A stretch of DNA of 64,000 nt. Origin: Streptomyces sp. AC512_CC834 (GTDB taxonomy: Bacteria > Actinomycetota > Actinomycetes > Streptomycetales > Streptomycetaceae). Below are positions 57,545-64,000 of the stretch, piece after piece. Position numbers and translations under genes: made by a program. Within the stretch, counting starts at the first letter, position 1. Every line of letters starts with the position of its first letter. Under the pieces are notes generated by a model that was not told where the DNA came from, searched no databases, and was given only the letters and a program-made list of their open reading frames with translations. The stretch is taken from contig NZ_JAGMUO010000065.1 in assembly GCF_019049325.1 (NCBI RefSeq), forward strand, positions 186,001 through 250,000, read 5' to 3'.

Positions 57545-60500
57545 ATGATCAGCAGAAGGAACATCCTGGCGGGCGCGGCCGCCACAGCCGCGGCCGCCAC
57601 CGCGGGCGCGGGCGCGGTACCCGCCGCGGCCGCGCCGATGTCCGGGCCGGTGGCCGGGCCCGTGTCCGTGCCGGTCGCGGCGTCGGCACGGCGAGGTGAC
57701 CTGCGGGTCACCTCGCCGACCGTGGAGTACGTCCGGCGCCCGCTGGGGCTCGACGTGCCACGCCCCCGGCTGAGCTGGCCGCTGGCGTCCGGGAAGCCGG
57801 ACATGCGCCAGAGCGCCTATCAGGTCCGCGTCGCCACCACCCCGGCCGGCCTGTCCGACCCCGACGTCTGGGACAGCGGCAAGGTCGAGTCCGGCGAGTC
57901 CGTCCTCGTGCGGTACGCGGGCCCGGCGCTCCGCCCCCGGACCCGCTACCACTGGTCCGTACGGGTGTGGGACGGCGACGACCGGGTCTCCGGCTGGAGC
58001 ACGCCCTCGTGGTGGGAGACCGGACTGATGGACGCCGGCCAGTGGAGCGCCGACTGGATCTCGGCGCCGGCGAGCCTCACGGACGCGCCGTCCTTCGACG
58101 GGAGCTTCTGGATCTGGTACCCCGAGGGTGATCCGGCCGGCAGCGCTCCGGCGGCCACCCGCTGGTTCCGCGGCACCGCGGAGCTCCCCGACGGGGTCAC
58201 CGCTGCCACCCTGGCCATCAGCGCGGACAACGTCTATTCCGTCTCTGTCAACGGGGTCGAGGTGGCCCACACCGACCTGGAGACGGACCACGACGGCTGG
58301 CGCCGCCCGGGCGTGATCGACGTACGGGAGTGGGTACGGGCCGGGAAGAACGTGCTCGCCGTCCGCGCCACCAACGCCACCGAGGGCCCGGCGGGCCTCA
58401 TCGCCGTGCTCTCGGTCCACACCGCCGCCGGGGAGCACCGGGTGATCACCGACGGCACCTGGAAGGCCGCCGACCAGGAACCTCCCGCCGACTGGCGCGA
58501 AGCCGGCTTCGACGACGGGGCCTGGCCGGCGGCCCGCGAGGCGGCCCCTTGGGGCGGCGGCCCGTGGGGAAGAGTCGTTCCCTCGTCCTACGCCGTCAGC
58601 CTGGTGCGGCACGAGTTCCGGCTCCCCCGCAAGCGGGTGGCCCGCGCGCGTCTGTACACCACGGCTCTCGGCCTGTACGAGGCCCACCTCAACGGCCGCC
58701 GCGTGGGCCGTGACCACTTCGCTCCCGGCTGGACCGACTACCGCACGCGGGTCCAGTACCAGACGTACGACGTCACCAAGCTGGTGCGGCCCGGCGGCAA
58801 TGCCCTCGGAGCCCAGCTCGCGCCCGGCTGGTACGCGGGCAACGTCGGCATGTTCGGGCCGCATCAGTACGGCGAACGCCCGGCGCTGCTGGCGCAGTTG
58901 GAGGTGGAGTACGCGGACGGCACGAGCGAGCGCGTCGTGTCGGGCACCGACTGGCGGGCCGCGTCCGGGCCGATCGTCTCCGCCGACATCCTGGACGGCG
59001 AGAAGTACGACGCGCGCAAGGAGCTGCCCGGCTGGGCCTCGCCCGGCTTCGACGACCGGACCTGGCTCGGTGTGCGCGGTGCCGACGGCGTCGGTCCCGA
59101 ACTGGTCGTCGCACAGGTGGACGGCCCGGTACGCGTCGCCGAGGAACTGACCCCCAGGAAGATGACCGAACCCGAGCCCGGTGTCTTCGTCTTCGACCTG
59201 GGGCAGAACATGGTCGGCTCGGTGCGCCTGCGCGTGTCGGGCCCCTCGGGAACGACGGTCCGGCTCAGACACGCCGAGGTACTCAACGACGACGGCACGC
59301 TCTACACCGCGAACCTGCGCACCGCGGCGGCGACCGACACGTACACCCTCAGCGGCCACGGAGAGGAGACCTACGAGCCGTGCTTCACCTTCCACGGCTT
59401 CCGCTACGTCGAGGTGACCGGTTTTCCCGGCACTCCCTCGGCCAAGGCGGTCACCGGCCGGGTGATGCACACGTCCGCGCCCTTCACCATGAAGTTCGAG
59501 ACCGGCGTGCCGATGCTCGACCAGTTGCACAGCAACATCACGTGGGGGCAGCGCGGCAACTTCCTCTCGGTGCCCACCGACACGCCGGCGCGCGACGAGC
59601 GCCTGGGCTGGACGGGAGACATCAACGTCTTCGCGCCCACGGCCTCCTACACCATGGAGTCGGCCCGCTTCCTCACCAAGTGGCTCGGTGACCTGCGCGA
59701 CTCCCAGACCTCGGACGGCGCGTTCACGGACGTGGCGCCCATGGTGGGCACGGTCGGCCACGGTGTGGCCGGCTGGGGCGACGCGGGCGTCACCGTCCCC
59801 TGGTCCCTCTACCGGGCATACGGCGACCGCCGGGTCCTGGAGGACGCCTGGCCGTCCATCCAGGCGTGGTTGACGTACCTGGAGAAGAACAGCGACCAAC
59901 TGCTGCGCCCGGCCCAGGGGTACGGCGACTGGCTGAACGTCGAGGACGAGACCCCCAAGGACGTCATCGCCACCGCGTACTTCGCGCACAGCGCCGACCT
60001 GGCCGCTCGTACGGCCCAGGAACTGGGTGAGGACCCCGCCCCCTTCCTCGACCTCTTCGGCCGGGTGCGGGAGGCGTTCCAGAAGGCGTACGTCGGCTCC
60101 GACGGCAGGGTCAAGGGCGACACCCAGACGGCCTATGTCCTCGCCCTGTCCATGGACCTGCTGCCGGACGCCGCCAGAAAGGCCGCGGCCGACCGGCTCG
60201 TCGCTCTGATCAGGGCCAAGGACTGGCATCTGTCGACGGGCTTCCTCGGCACCCCCCGGCTGCTGCCGGTCCTGACCGCCACGGGGCACACCGACGTCGC
60301 CCATCGCCTGTTGGAGCAGCGCTCCTTCCCGAGCTGGGGGTATCAGATCGACAAGGGTGCCACCACGATGTGGGAGCGCTGGGACTCCATCCGGCCCGAC
60401 GGCAGTTTCCAGACGCCGGACATGAACTCCTTCAACCACTACGCCTACGGCTCGGTGGGCGAGTGGATGTACACGAACCTGGCCGGCATCGCGGCGGGCC

Positions 60501-60787
60501 GTCCCGGCTACCGGGAGACGGTCGTCCGTCCGCGTCCGGGCGGATCCGTCTCCTCCGTCCGCGCCACGTTCACCTCGGTCTACGGGCCCGTCTCCACGCG
60601 GTGGCGGCAGCGGGCCGGCCGCTTCACGCTGACCTGCGAGGTGCCGCCCAACACGACCGCCGAGGTGTGGATCCCCACGTCCGGCCGGGAGGCGGTCTCC
60701 CGCGCCGACGGGACGTTCCTGCGCCTGGACGACGGCTGCGCGGTCTACCGGGTCGGTTCCGGCACGCACCGCTTCACCGCTCGATAG
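57545..60787 (+). CDS. GH78 alpha-L-rhamnosidase 2, Tat-exported
   Basis: A 1080-residue enzyme from ATG 57545, with GGTGAGGAG upstream. The signal MISRRNILAGAAATAAAATA carries a twin-arginine pair. Accessory domains resemble those of the upstream enzyme (LRVTSPTVEYVRRPLGLDVP; RVARARLYTTALGLYEAHLN). The catalytic domain has the canonical acid motif DTPARDERLGWTGD (Glu685) and the base Glu944 in GATTMWERWDSI. It hydrolyses terminal alpha-L-rhamnose outside the membrane. Its own palindrome and a 76-bp gap mean it can be transcribed separately. A bidirectional hairpin ends it. Confidence 0.93.
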   Translation: MISRRNILAGAAATAAAATAGAGAVPAAAAPMSGPVAGPVSVPVAASARRGDLRVTSPTVEYVRRPLGLDVPRPRLSWPLASGKPDMRQSAYQVRVATTPAGLSDPDVWDSGKVESGESVLVRYAGPALRPRTRYHWSVRVWDGDDRVSGWSTPSWWETGLMDAGQWSADWISAPASLTDAPSFDGSFWIWYPEGDPAGSAPAATRWFRGTAELPDGVTAATLAISADNVYSVSVNGVEVAHTDLETDHDGWRRPGVIDVREWVRAGKNVLAVRATNATEGPAGLIAVLSVHTAAGEHRVITDGTWKAADQEPPADWREAGFDDGAWPAAREAAPWGGGPWGRVVPSSYAVSLVRHEFRLPRKRVARARLYTTALGLYEAHLNGRRVGRDHFAPGWTDYRTRVQYQTYDVTKLVRPGGNALGAQLAPGWYAGNVGMFGPHQYGERPALLAQLEVEYADGTSERVVSGTDWRAASGPIVSADILDGEKYDARKELPGWASPGFDDRTWLGVRGADGVGPELVVAQVDGPVRVAEELTPRKMTEPEPGVFVFDLGQNMVGSVRLRVSGPSGTTVRLRHAEVLNDDGTLYTANLRTAAATDTYTLSGHGEETYEPCFTFHGFRYVEVTGFPGTPSAKAVTGRVMHTSAPFTMKFETGVPMLDQLHSNITWGQRGNFLSVPTDTPARDERLGWTGDINVFAPTASYTMESARFLTKWLGDLRDSQTSDGAFTDVAPMVGTVGHGVAGWGDAGVTVPWSLYRAYGDRRVLEDAWPSIQAWLTYLEKNSDQLLRPAQGYGDWLNVEDETPKDVIATAYFAHSADLAARTAQELGEDPAPFLDLFGRVREAFQKAYVGSDGRVKGDTQTAYVLALSMDLLPDAARKAAADRLVALIRAKDWHLSTGFLGTPRLLPVLTATGHTDVAHRLLEQRSFPSWGYQIDKGATTMWERWDSIRPDGSFQTPDMNSFNHYAYGSVGEWMYTNLAGIAAGRPGYRETVVRPRPGGSVSSVRATFTSVYGPVSTRWRQRAGRFTLTCEVPPNTTAEVWIPTSGREAVSRADGTFLRLDDGCAVYRVGSGTHRFTAR

Positions 60788-60805
60788 GCGCGGAACAGGC
60801 CCTGA

Positions 60806-60837
60806 GCCACGGGTGGGCGTCCGTGTCCACCCGTGGC
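60806..60837. terminator. bidirectional hairpin between rhamnosidase and MbtH genes
   Basis: GCCACGGGTGG at 60806-60816 pairs perfectly with CCACCCGTGGC at 60827-60837 (11 bp, 10-nt loop) in the gap between the convergent rhamnosidase and MbtH genes. Confidence 0.7.
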
Positions 60838-60843
60838 CGACTT

Positions 60844-60891
60844 CAGGGCGTCAGGGCGTCAGGGCGTCAGGACGCCAGGACGTCAGGCATC
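60844..60891. repeat. 8-bp tandem repeats at the 3' end of the MbtH gene
   Basis: Six octamers run head to tail: CAGGGCGT three times, then CAGGACGC, CAGGACGT and CAGGCATC. The last copy and a half overlap the stop and final codons of the MbtH gene (stop at 60883-60885). Confidence 0.8.
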
Positions 60892-61095
60892 CATGGACTC
60901 GGCGAGGGAACGGGGGCGCAGATCGGTCCAGTTGGCCTCGATGTACTCCAGGCAGGCGTCCCGCGTGTTCTCCTCGAAGGCGGTCGTCCAGCCCCCGGGC
61001 ACGTCCGCGAAGGACGGCCACAGCGAGTGCTGGCCCTCGTCGTTCACGAGGACGAGGAATCGGCCGTCGGCGTCGTCGAAGGGGTTGGTGCTCAT
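60883..61095 (-). CDS. cchK: MbtH-like NRPS chaperone of a coelichelin-like locus
   Basis: A 70-residue protein from ATG 61095. The whole MbtH signature is present: NPFDDADGRFLVLVNDEGQH, SLWPSFADVPGGWTTAFEEN and YIEANWTDLRPRSLAE. MbtH proteins bind and activate NRPS adenylation domains. It diverges from the esterase gene across a near-consensus iron box, so it is iron-repressed. Order and direction (MbtH leftwards, esterase rightwards, ABC exporter leftwards) are those at the edge of the Streptomyces coelichelin cluster (cchK-cchJ-cchI). The NRPS gene itself would lie off the right end, so the cluster name is an inference. Confidence 0.85.
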   Translation of the reverse strand: MSTNPFDDADGRFLVLVNDEGQHSLWPSFADVPGGWTTAFEENTRDACLEYIEANWTDLRPRSLAESMDA

Positions 61096-61116
61096 GTGCG
61101 GTGCCTCCCGGGGAGA

Positions 61117-61135
61117 TTAGGTTAGGCTCGCCTAA
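61117..61135. promoter_or_regulatory. iron box, near consensus
   Basis: TTAGGTTAGGCTCGCCTAA at 61117-61135 matches the 19-bp IdeR/DmdR consensus TTAGGTTAGGCTAACCTAA at 17 positions. It lies between the divergent MbtH (start 61095) and esterase (start 61185) genes and should repress both when iron is plentiful. Confidence 0.88.
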
Positions 61136-61184
61136 TGGGCGATGAGCTTAGCCTTCCGACTTTCCGCTCCACAAGGAGACGTTC

Positions 61185-62276
61185 ATGAGGTTGGTGGGGG
61201 AAGACACCTTCGCCGCGTTCGGACTGTCCGGAGCGCCCGGCACCGACGACTTCTGGGCCTCGGCGAGGTCGCCCGTGGCGATACCCGACGGCGACGGGTG
61301 GGTGACTCTGTTCCTGCGGCGCGGGTCCGAGGCAGCGAGCATCGGCTTCGAGAGCTGGTCGGAGCCGGTGCCCCTGCTGCGGTGGGGTGCGACGGACTGC
61401 TGGTACGCCGAGGTGCGGATGCCCGCGCGGCTGCGGGTGACGTACCAGTTCATGGTGGACGGGGCGGCATACGGCGACCCGTGCAATCCGGTCGGTGCGG
61501 GCGGTGACCGGTCCGTCGCCGCCACCCCGGACGCCCCGGCCCAGCCGCACTGGCCCGACGTCGGGGCCGACGGTGTCCTTCCCCTCCCCCGCGCCCGGAT
61601 CCGCTGGAGCAGCGAACGGCTCGGCGGGCGGCGCACCGTGCGGGTCCACCCGGCGGGCGGCGGCGGACCCGTGGTCCTGCTGCTCGACGGGGACGACTGG
61701 CTGTACCTGCATCCGGCGACGGCCGCGTTCGACTCGGCCGTCGCCGGTGGCGACATGCCGCCGGTCACCCTCGTCTTCCTCCCCACCAGGGACAGGAAGA
61801 CCGAGTTCGGGTGCCGGCCCGCGCTGTGGGAGGCGGTCCGGGACGAACTGCTGCCGCTGGTCGTGGAGTCCGGCGTGCCCGCCGACCCGGAACGGATGGT
61901 GGTCGCGGGGCAGAGCCTCGGCGGGCTGAGCGCGCTGTACGCGGCGCTGGAGTTCCCGGACCTGGTGTCGCGCGTCGCCTGTCAGTCGGCGTCGCTCTGG
62001 TGGACTCCCGACGCCGCGGACCTGGCGGACCCGTTGGGCGGCCCGGTCGGCGGCGCCGTCGCGGCGCGCCTGCGCACGCGCCCCGACCTGTCCGGAACGC
62101 GCATCGCATTCGACGTGGGGGAACACGAGACGCGGATGCTCCCCCACTGCGCCCTGGTGGAGACCCTGGCCCAACAGGCCGGTGCGACCGTGCGGGTCTC
62201 CCGGTCGGCGTCGGACCACGACCGGGCGGGCTGGCGGCACGCGCTGCTCCGGGACGTCGGCTGGGCGCTCGCCTGA
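61185..62276 (+). CDS. cchJ: enterochelin esterase-like ferric-siderophore hydrolase
   Basis: A 363-residue esterase from ATG 61185 with AAGGAG upstream. Residues about 20-130 form the Fes N-terminal domain (WSEPVPLLRWGATDCWYAEV; RVTYQFMVDGAAYGDPCNPV). The catalytic alpha/beta domain follows, with VVLLLDGDDWL, the nucleophile Ser in VVAGQSLGGLSALYAAL and a late Asp/His region SASDHDRAGWRHALL. It would hydrolyse the imported ferric siderophore to release iron in the cytoplasm. Iron-box control and neighbours match cchJ of coelichelin clusters. Convergent with the ABC exporter. Confidence 0.87.
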   Translation: MRLVGEDTFAAFGLSGAPGTDDFWASARSPVAIPDGDGWVTLFLRRGSEAASIGFESWSEPVPLLRWGATDCWYAEVRMPARLRVTYQFMVDGAAYGDPCNPVGAGGDRSVAATPDAPAQPHWPDVGADGVLPLPRARIRWSSERLGGRRTVRVHPAGGGGPVVLLLDGDDWLYLHPATAAFDSAVAGGDMPPVTLVFLPTRDRKTEFGCRPALWEAVRDELLPLVVESGVPADPERMVVAGQSLGGLSALYAALEFPDLVSRVACQSASLWWTPDAADLADPLGGPVGGAVAARLRTRPDLSGTRIAFDVGEHETRMLPHCALVETLAQQAGATVRVSRSASDHDRAGWRHALLRDVGWALA

Positions 62277-62308
62277 GGCCCTGTCGCCCCGCCGCCGCCC
62301 CGCCCGTA

Positions 62309-64000
62309 CTACCGGGCCACGGCCAGGCAGTACTCCTCGTCGGTGGCGAGAAGGTTGCGGTGGGTGTCCTCGGCGGTGATGACGCCCTCGTCCAGGACGA
62401 GGACCCGGTCGGCGGCGTCCAGGAGGGCGGGGCTGCTGGTGATCACGAGGGTGGTGCGGCCCCGGCGCAGCTTGGCGACGCCCCGCGCGATGAGCTGCTC
62501 GGTGACCGCGTCGACGGCCGTCGTCGGGTCGCGCAGGACGAGGACGTCCGTGTCGGCGGCGAGGGCTCGGGCCAGGGACAGCCGTTGCCGCTGGCCTCCG
62601 GAGAGGTTGGCGCCGCGATCGCGGACGGCGTAGTCGAGTCCTTCGCGGTGCAGCGCGACGACGTCGGTCAGCATCGACGCCTCGACGGCCTCGGGGACCG
62701 TCCGGCTGGTGCCCGAGGGGTCGATGTTCGAACGCAGGGTGCCCGCGAAGATCTCCCCGTCGTACGGGTTGACCAGCAACTGCTCGCGGACCGCCTCGAC
62801 CGCCAGGTCCGCGAGGTCCCGGCCGCCGACCCGCACCGCTCCCTCGTACGCGTCGGGCGGGACGTTCAGCGCCAGGATCGCCGCGAGGTCGGCCGCCGCG
62901 CGCGGCTGGTAGGCGGCGACGGCCACGAACTCGCCGGCGGCCACCCGGAACCGCACCTTGCGCAGGACCCCGTGCCGGACGCAGTCGACCTCCAGGTCCT
63001 CGCCCCCGGCCGGTCGTCCGGCACCCGGTGCCGTCACCGGCGGAGCGGTGAGGACCAGTGCCATCCGCTCGGCCGAGGCACGCGCGATCATCACGTACTT
63101 CGGCATCTCCGAGAACAGCTTCAGCGGTTCCATGATGAACTGCGCGAGGCCGACCGCCATGACGAGTTCGCCGATGTTGATCCGGCCCTCGAAGGCCAGC
63201 CACCCCGCGGTGAGGGTCACGGCGGCGGCGAGGACCGCGTTGAGGGCCAGCGCGGTGCCCGCGTAGACGCCGCCCACCCGCGCGACGGTGATGGACTGGT
63301 GCTTCGCCTCCGTGCTGACCCGGCGGTAGGAGCGGAACGCCGCGTGGTTGCCGCCGAAGCCGTGCAGCGGGCGCAGGCCGATGATCAGGTCGGCGACCTT
63401 GGCGCCCGCCCGCGCGACCCGGGCCTGCTGCTCGCGGGTGCTGGAGCCGATGCGTCTGGACATCACGCTGAGGATCGACAGGATAGCGACGGTTCCCACG
63501 ATGACCAGCAGCCCGAGCCGGAGGTCGGCAAGTCCCAGCGCGAGAGCCGCGATCAGCACCGCGACCAGCGAGCTGATCAGCAGCGGCACCACCTCGATGA
63601 TGTCGGCGGTCTGGTCGGCGTCCTCGGTGGCGATGGTCAGCACCTCGCCGGACTTCAGGTCGACGTCCCTGGCCACCGGCTGGAGTCCGCAGCCGGCGAC
63701 CCGGACGCGCCAGCGGTGCGCCTCGGTCGTGTTGGCCTTCTGCAGGATCCGCATCCCGAACCGCCACGACAGCGACACGGTCGTGATGATCACGGCAAGG
63801 GCGGCGATGGAGACGCCCAGCGCTTCGGGGCTCCGGTCCCGCATGGTGTGTTCGACGATCAGGCCGAGCGCGATGGGGAAAGCGGTCTCACCGGCCTGGT
63901 AGAGGCCCATGAGTACGGTGCCCCAGGCCATCGCGCCGACGTTGCGCCGCAGGGCGGTACGGAGGATGTCGGACCCCGCGCGGGGCCGCTGTGTGTCAGG
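62309..64000 (-). CDS. cchI: ABC exporter half-transporter with degenerate ATP site, 5' end missing
   Basis: The frame is open to the right edge, so the true start lies outside; about 563 C-terminal residues are present. The N-terminal half has several transmembrane helices of a type-1 exporter (VGAMAWGTVLMGLYQAGETA; GLLVIVGTVAILSILSVM). The nucleotide-binding half keeps the signature NLSGGQRQRLSLARALA but lacks a Walker A: the expected P-loop is AVAAYQPRAAADLAAIL. The Q-loop Gln is replaced (LLVNPYDGEIFAGTL), the catalytic Glu after Walker B is missing (VLVLRDPTTAVD) and the switch His is absent (LVITSSPALL). Such a subunit must work with an ATPase-competent partner. Position fits cchI, a probable siderophore exporter. 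Confidence 0.85.
   Translation of the reverse strand, partial: PDTQRPRAGSDILRTALRRNVGAMAWGTVLMGLYQAGETAFPIALGLIVEHTMRDRSPEALGVSIAALAVIITTVSLSWRFGMRILQKANTTEAHRWRVRVAGCGLQPVARDVDLKSGEVLTIATEDADQTADIIEVVPLLISSLVAVLIAALALGLADLRLGLLVIVGTVAILSILSVMSRRIGSSTREQQARVARAGAKVADLIIGLRPLHGFGGNHAAFRSYRRVSTEAKHQSITVARVGGVYAGTALALNAVLAAAVTLTAGWLAFEGRINIGELVMAVGLAQFIMEPLKLFSEMPKYVMIARASAERMALVLTAPPVTAPGAGRPAGGEDLEVDCVRHGVLRKVRFRVAAGEFVAVAAYQPRAAADLAAILALNVPPDAYEGAVRVGGRDLADLAVEAVREQLLVNPYDGEIFAGTLRSNIDPSGTSRTVPEAVEASMLTDVVALHREGLDYAVRDRGANLSGGQRQRLSLARALAADTDVLVLRDPTTAVDAVTEQLIARGVAKLRRGRTTLVITSSPALLDAADRVLVLDEGVITAEDTHRNLLATDEEYCLAVAR

Noticed and set aside
57521..60769. A 1082-codon open frame opposite the second rhamnosidase
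   Set aside because: Shadow frame with no family motifs; the plus strand has clear GH78 catalytic motifs and a Tat signal.

Overview
The window is chromosomal DNA of a Streptomyces or a close relative. Evidence: very high GC with strong G/C bias at third codon positions; many GTG/TTG starts; GTGA and ATGA stop-start overlaps; leaderless promoters; and actinomycete-type families (CGNR regulators, SpoIIE-type phosphatases, twin-arginine lipoproteins, a DasR-type site, IdeR/DmdR iron boxes, a Nur-type nickel box). Most of it is accessory gene content: sugar uptake, glycoside hydrolases, metal uptake, a siderophore locus edge and many small regulator/enzyme pairs. I saw no tRNA, rRNA, CRISPR array, transposase or prophage.

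Layout. 0-2.4 kb: a cut-off NmrA-like gene and a MarR regulator overlapping an MFS exporter. 2.5-7 kb: an orphan rhamnose-type binding protein, a SpoIIE phosphatase/MASE1 membrane-sensor pair, a 29/44-bp repeat tract and a sirtuin. 7.1-15.7 kb: a one-strand glycoside operon (binding lipoprotein, two permeases, LacI regulator, clan-A glycosidase, GH3 beta-glucosidase) with no ATPase of its own. 15.7-23 kb: an iron-box-controlled siderophore-interacting protein, two CGNR regulators with neighbouring enzymes, a PAS-GAF-SpoIIE phosphatase, a chloroperoxidase-type hydrolase and an HD hydrolase. 23.2-26 kb: modABC. 26-27.5 kb: two pseudogenes, the remains of a divergent AcoR-like regulator / alcohol dehydrogenase pair. 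27.5-33.2 kb: a monooxygenase, a hydrolase, an AraC regulator, a 25-residue bL37-like ribosomal protein, ArsR-VOC, and MerR with a SulP transporter.

33.5-43.8 kb holds the most notable arrangement: two head-to-head, similarly organised nickel/peptide-class ABC systems (binding protein, two permeases, fused double ATPase). The leftward operon begins with a cobalamin riboswitch. The rightward operon begins with a Nur-type nickel box over its promoter and carries a methyltransferase gene at its end. The simplest reading is a cobalt system and a nickel system sharing one control region. The rightward binding-protein gene is frameshifted by a perfect 14-bp tandem duplication; removing one copy restores the frame exactly.

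44.6-53.7 kb: MerR/hydrolase, a chitin LPMO plus GH19 chitinase under a DasR-like site, two FAD monooxygenases each divergent from a TetR or MarR regulator with palindromic operators, a frameshifted membrane-protein gene and a DinB-like enzyme. 53.9-60.8 kb: two twin-arginine-exported GH78 alpha-L-rhamnosidases, each preceded by a similar LacI-type palindrome. 60.8-64 kb: an MbtH protein, an enterochelin-esterase-like hydrolase and an ABC exporter around a near-consensus iron box. This is the expected edge of a coelichelin-like siderophore cluster that continues off the right end.
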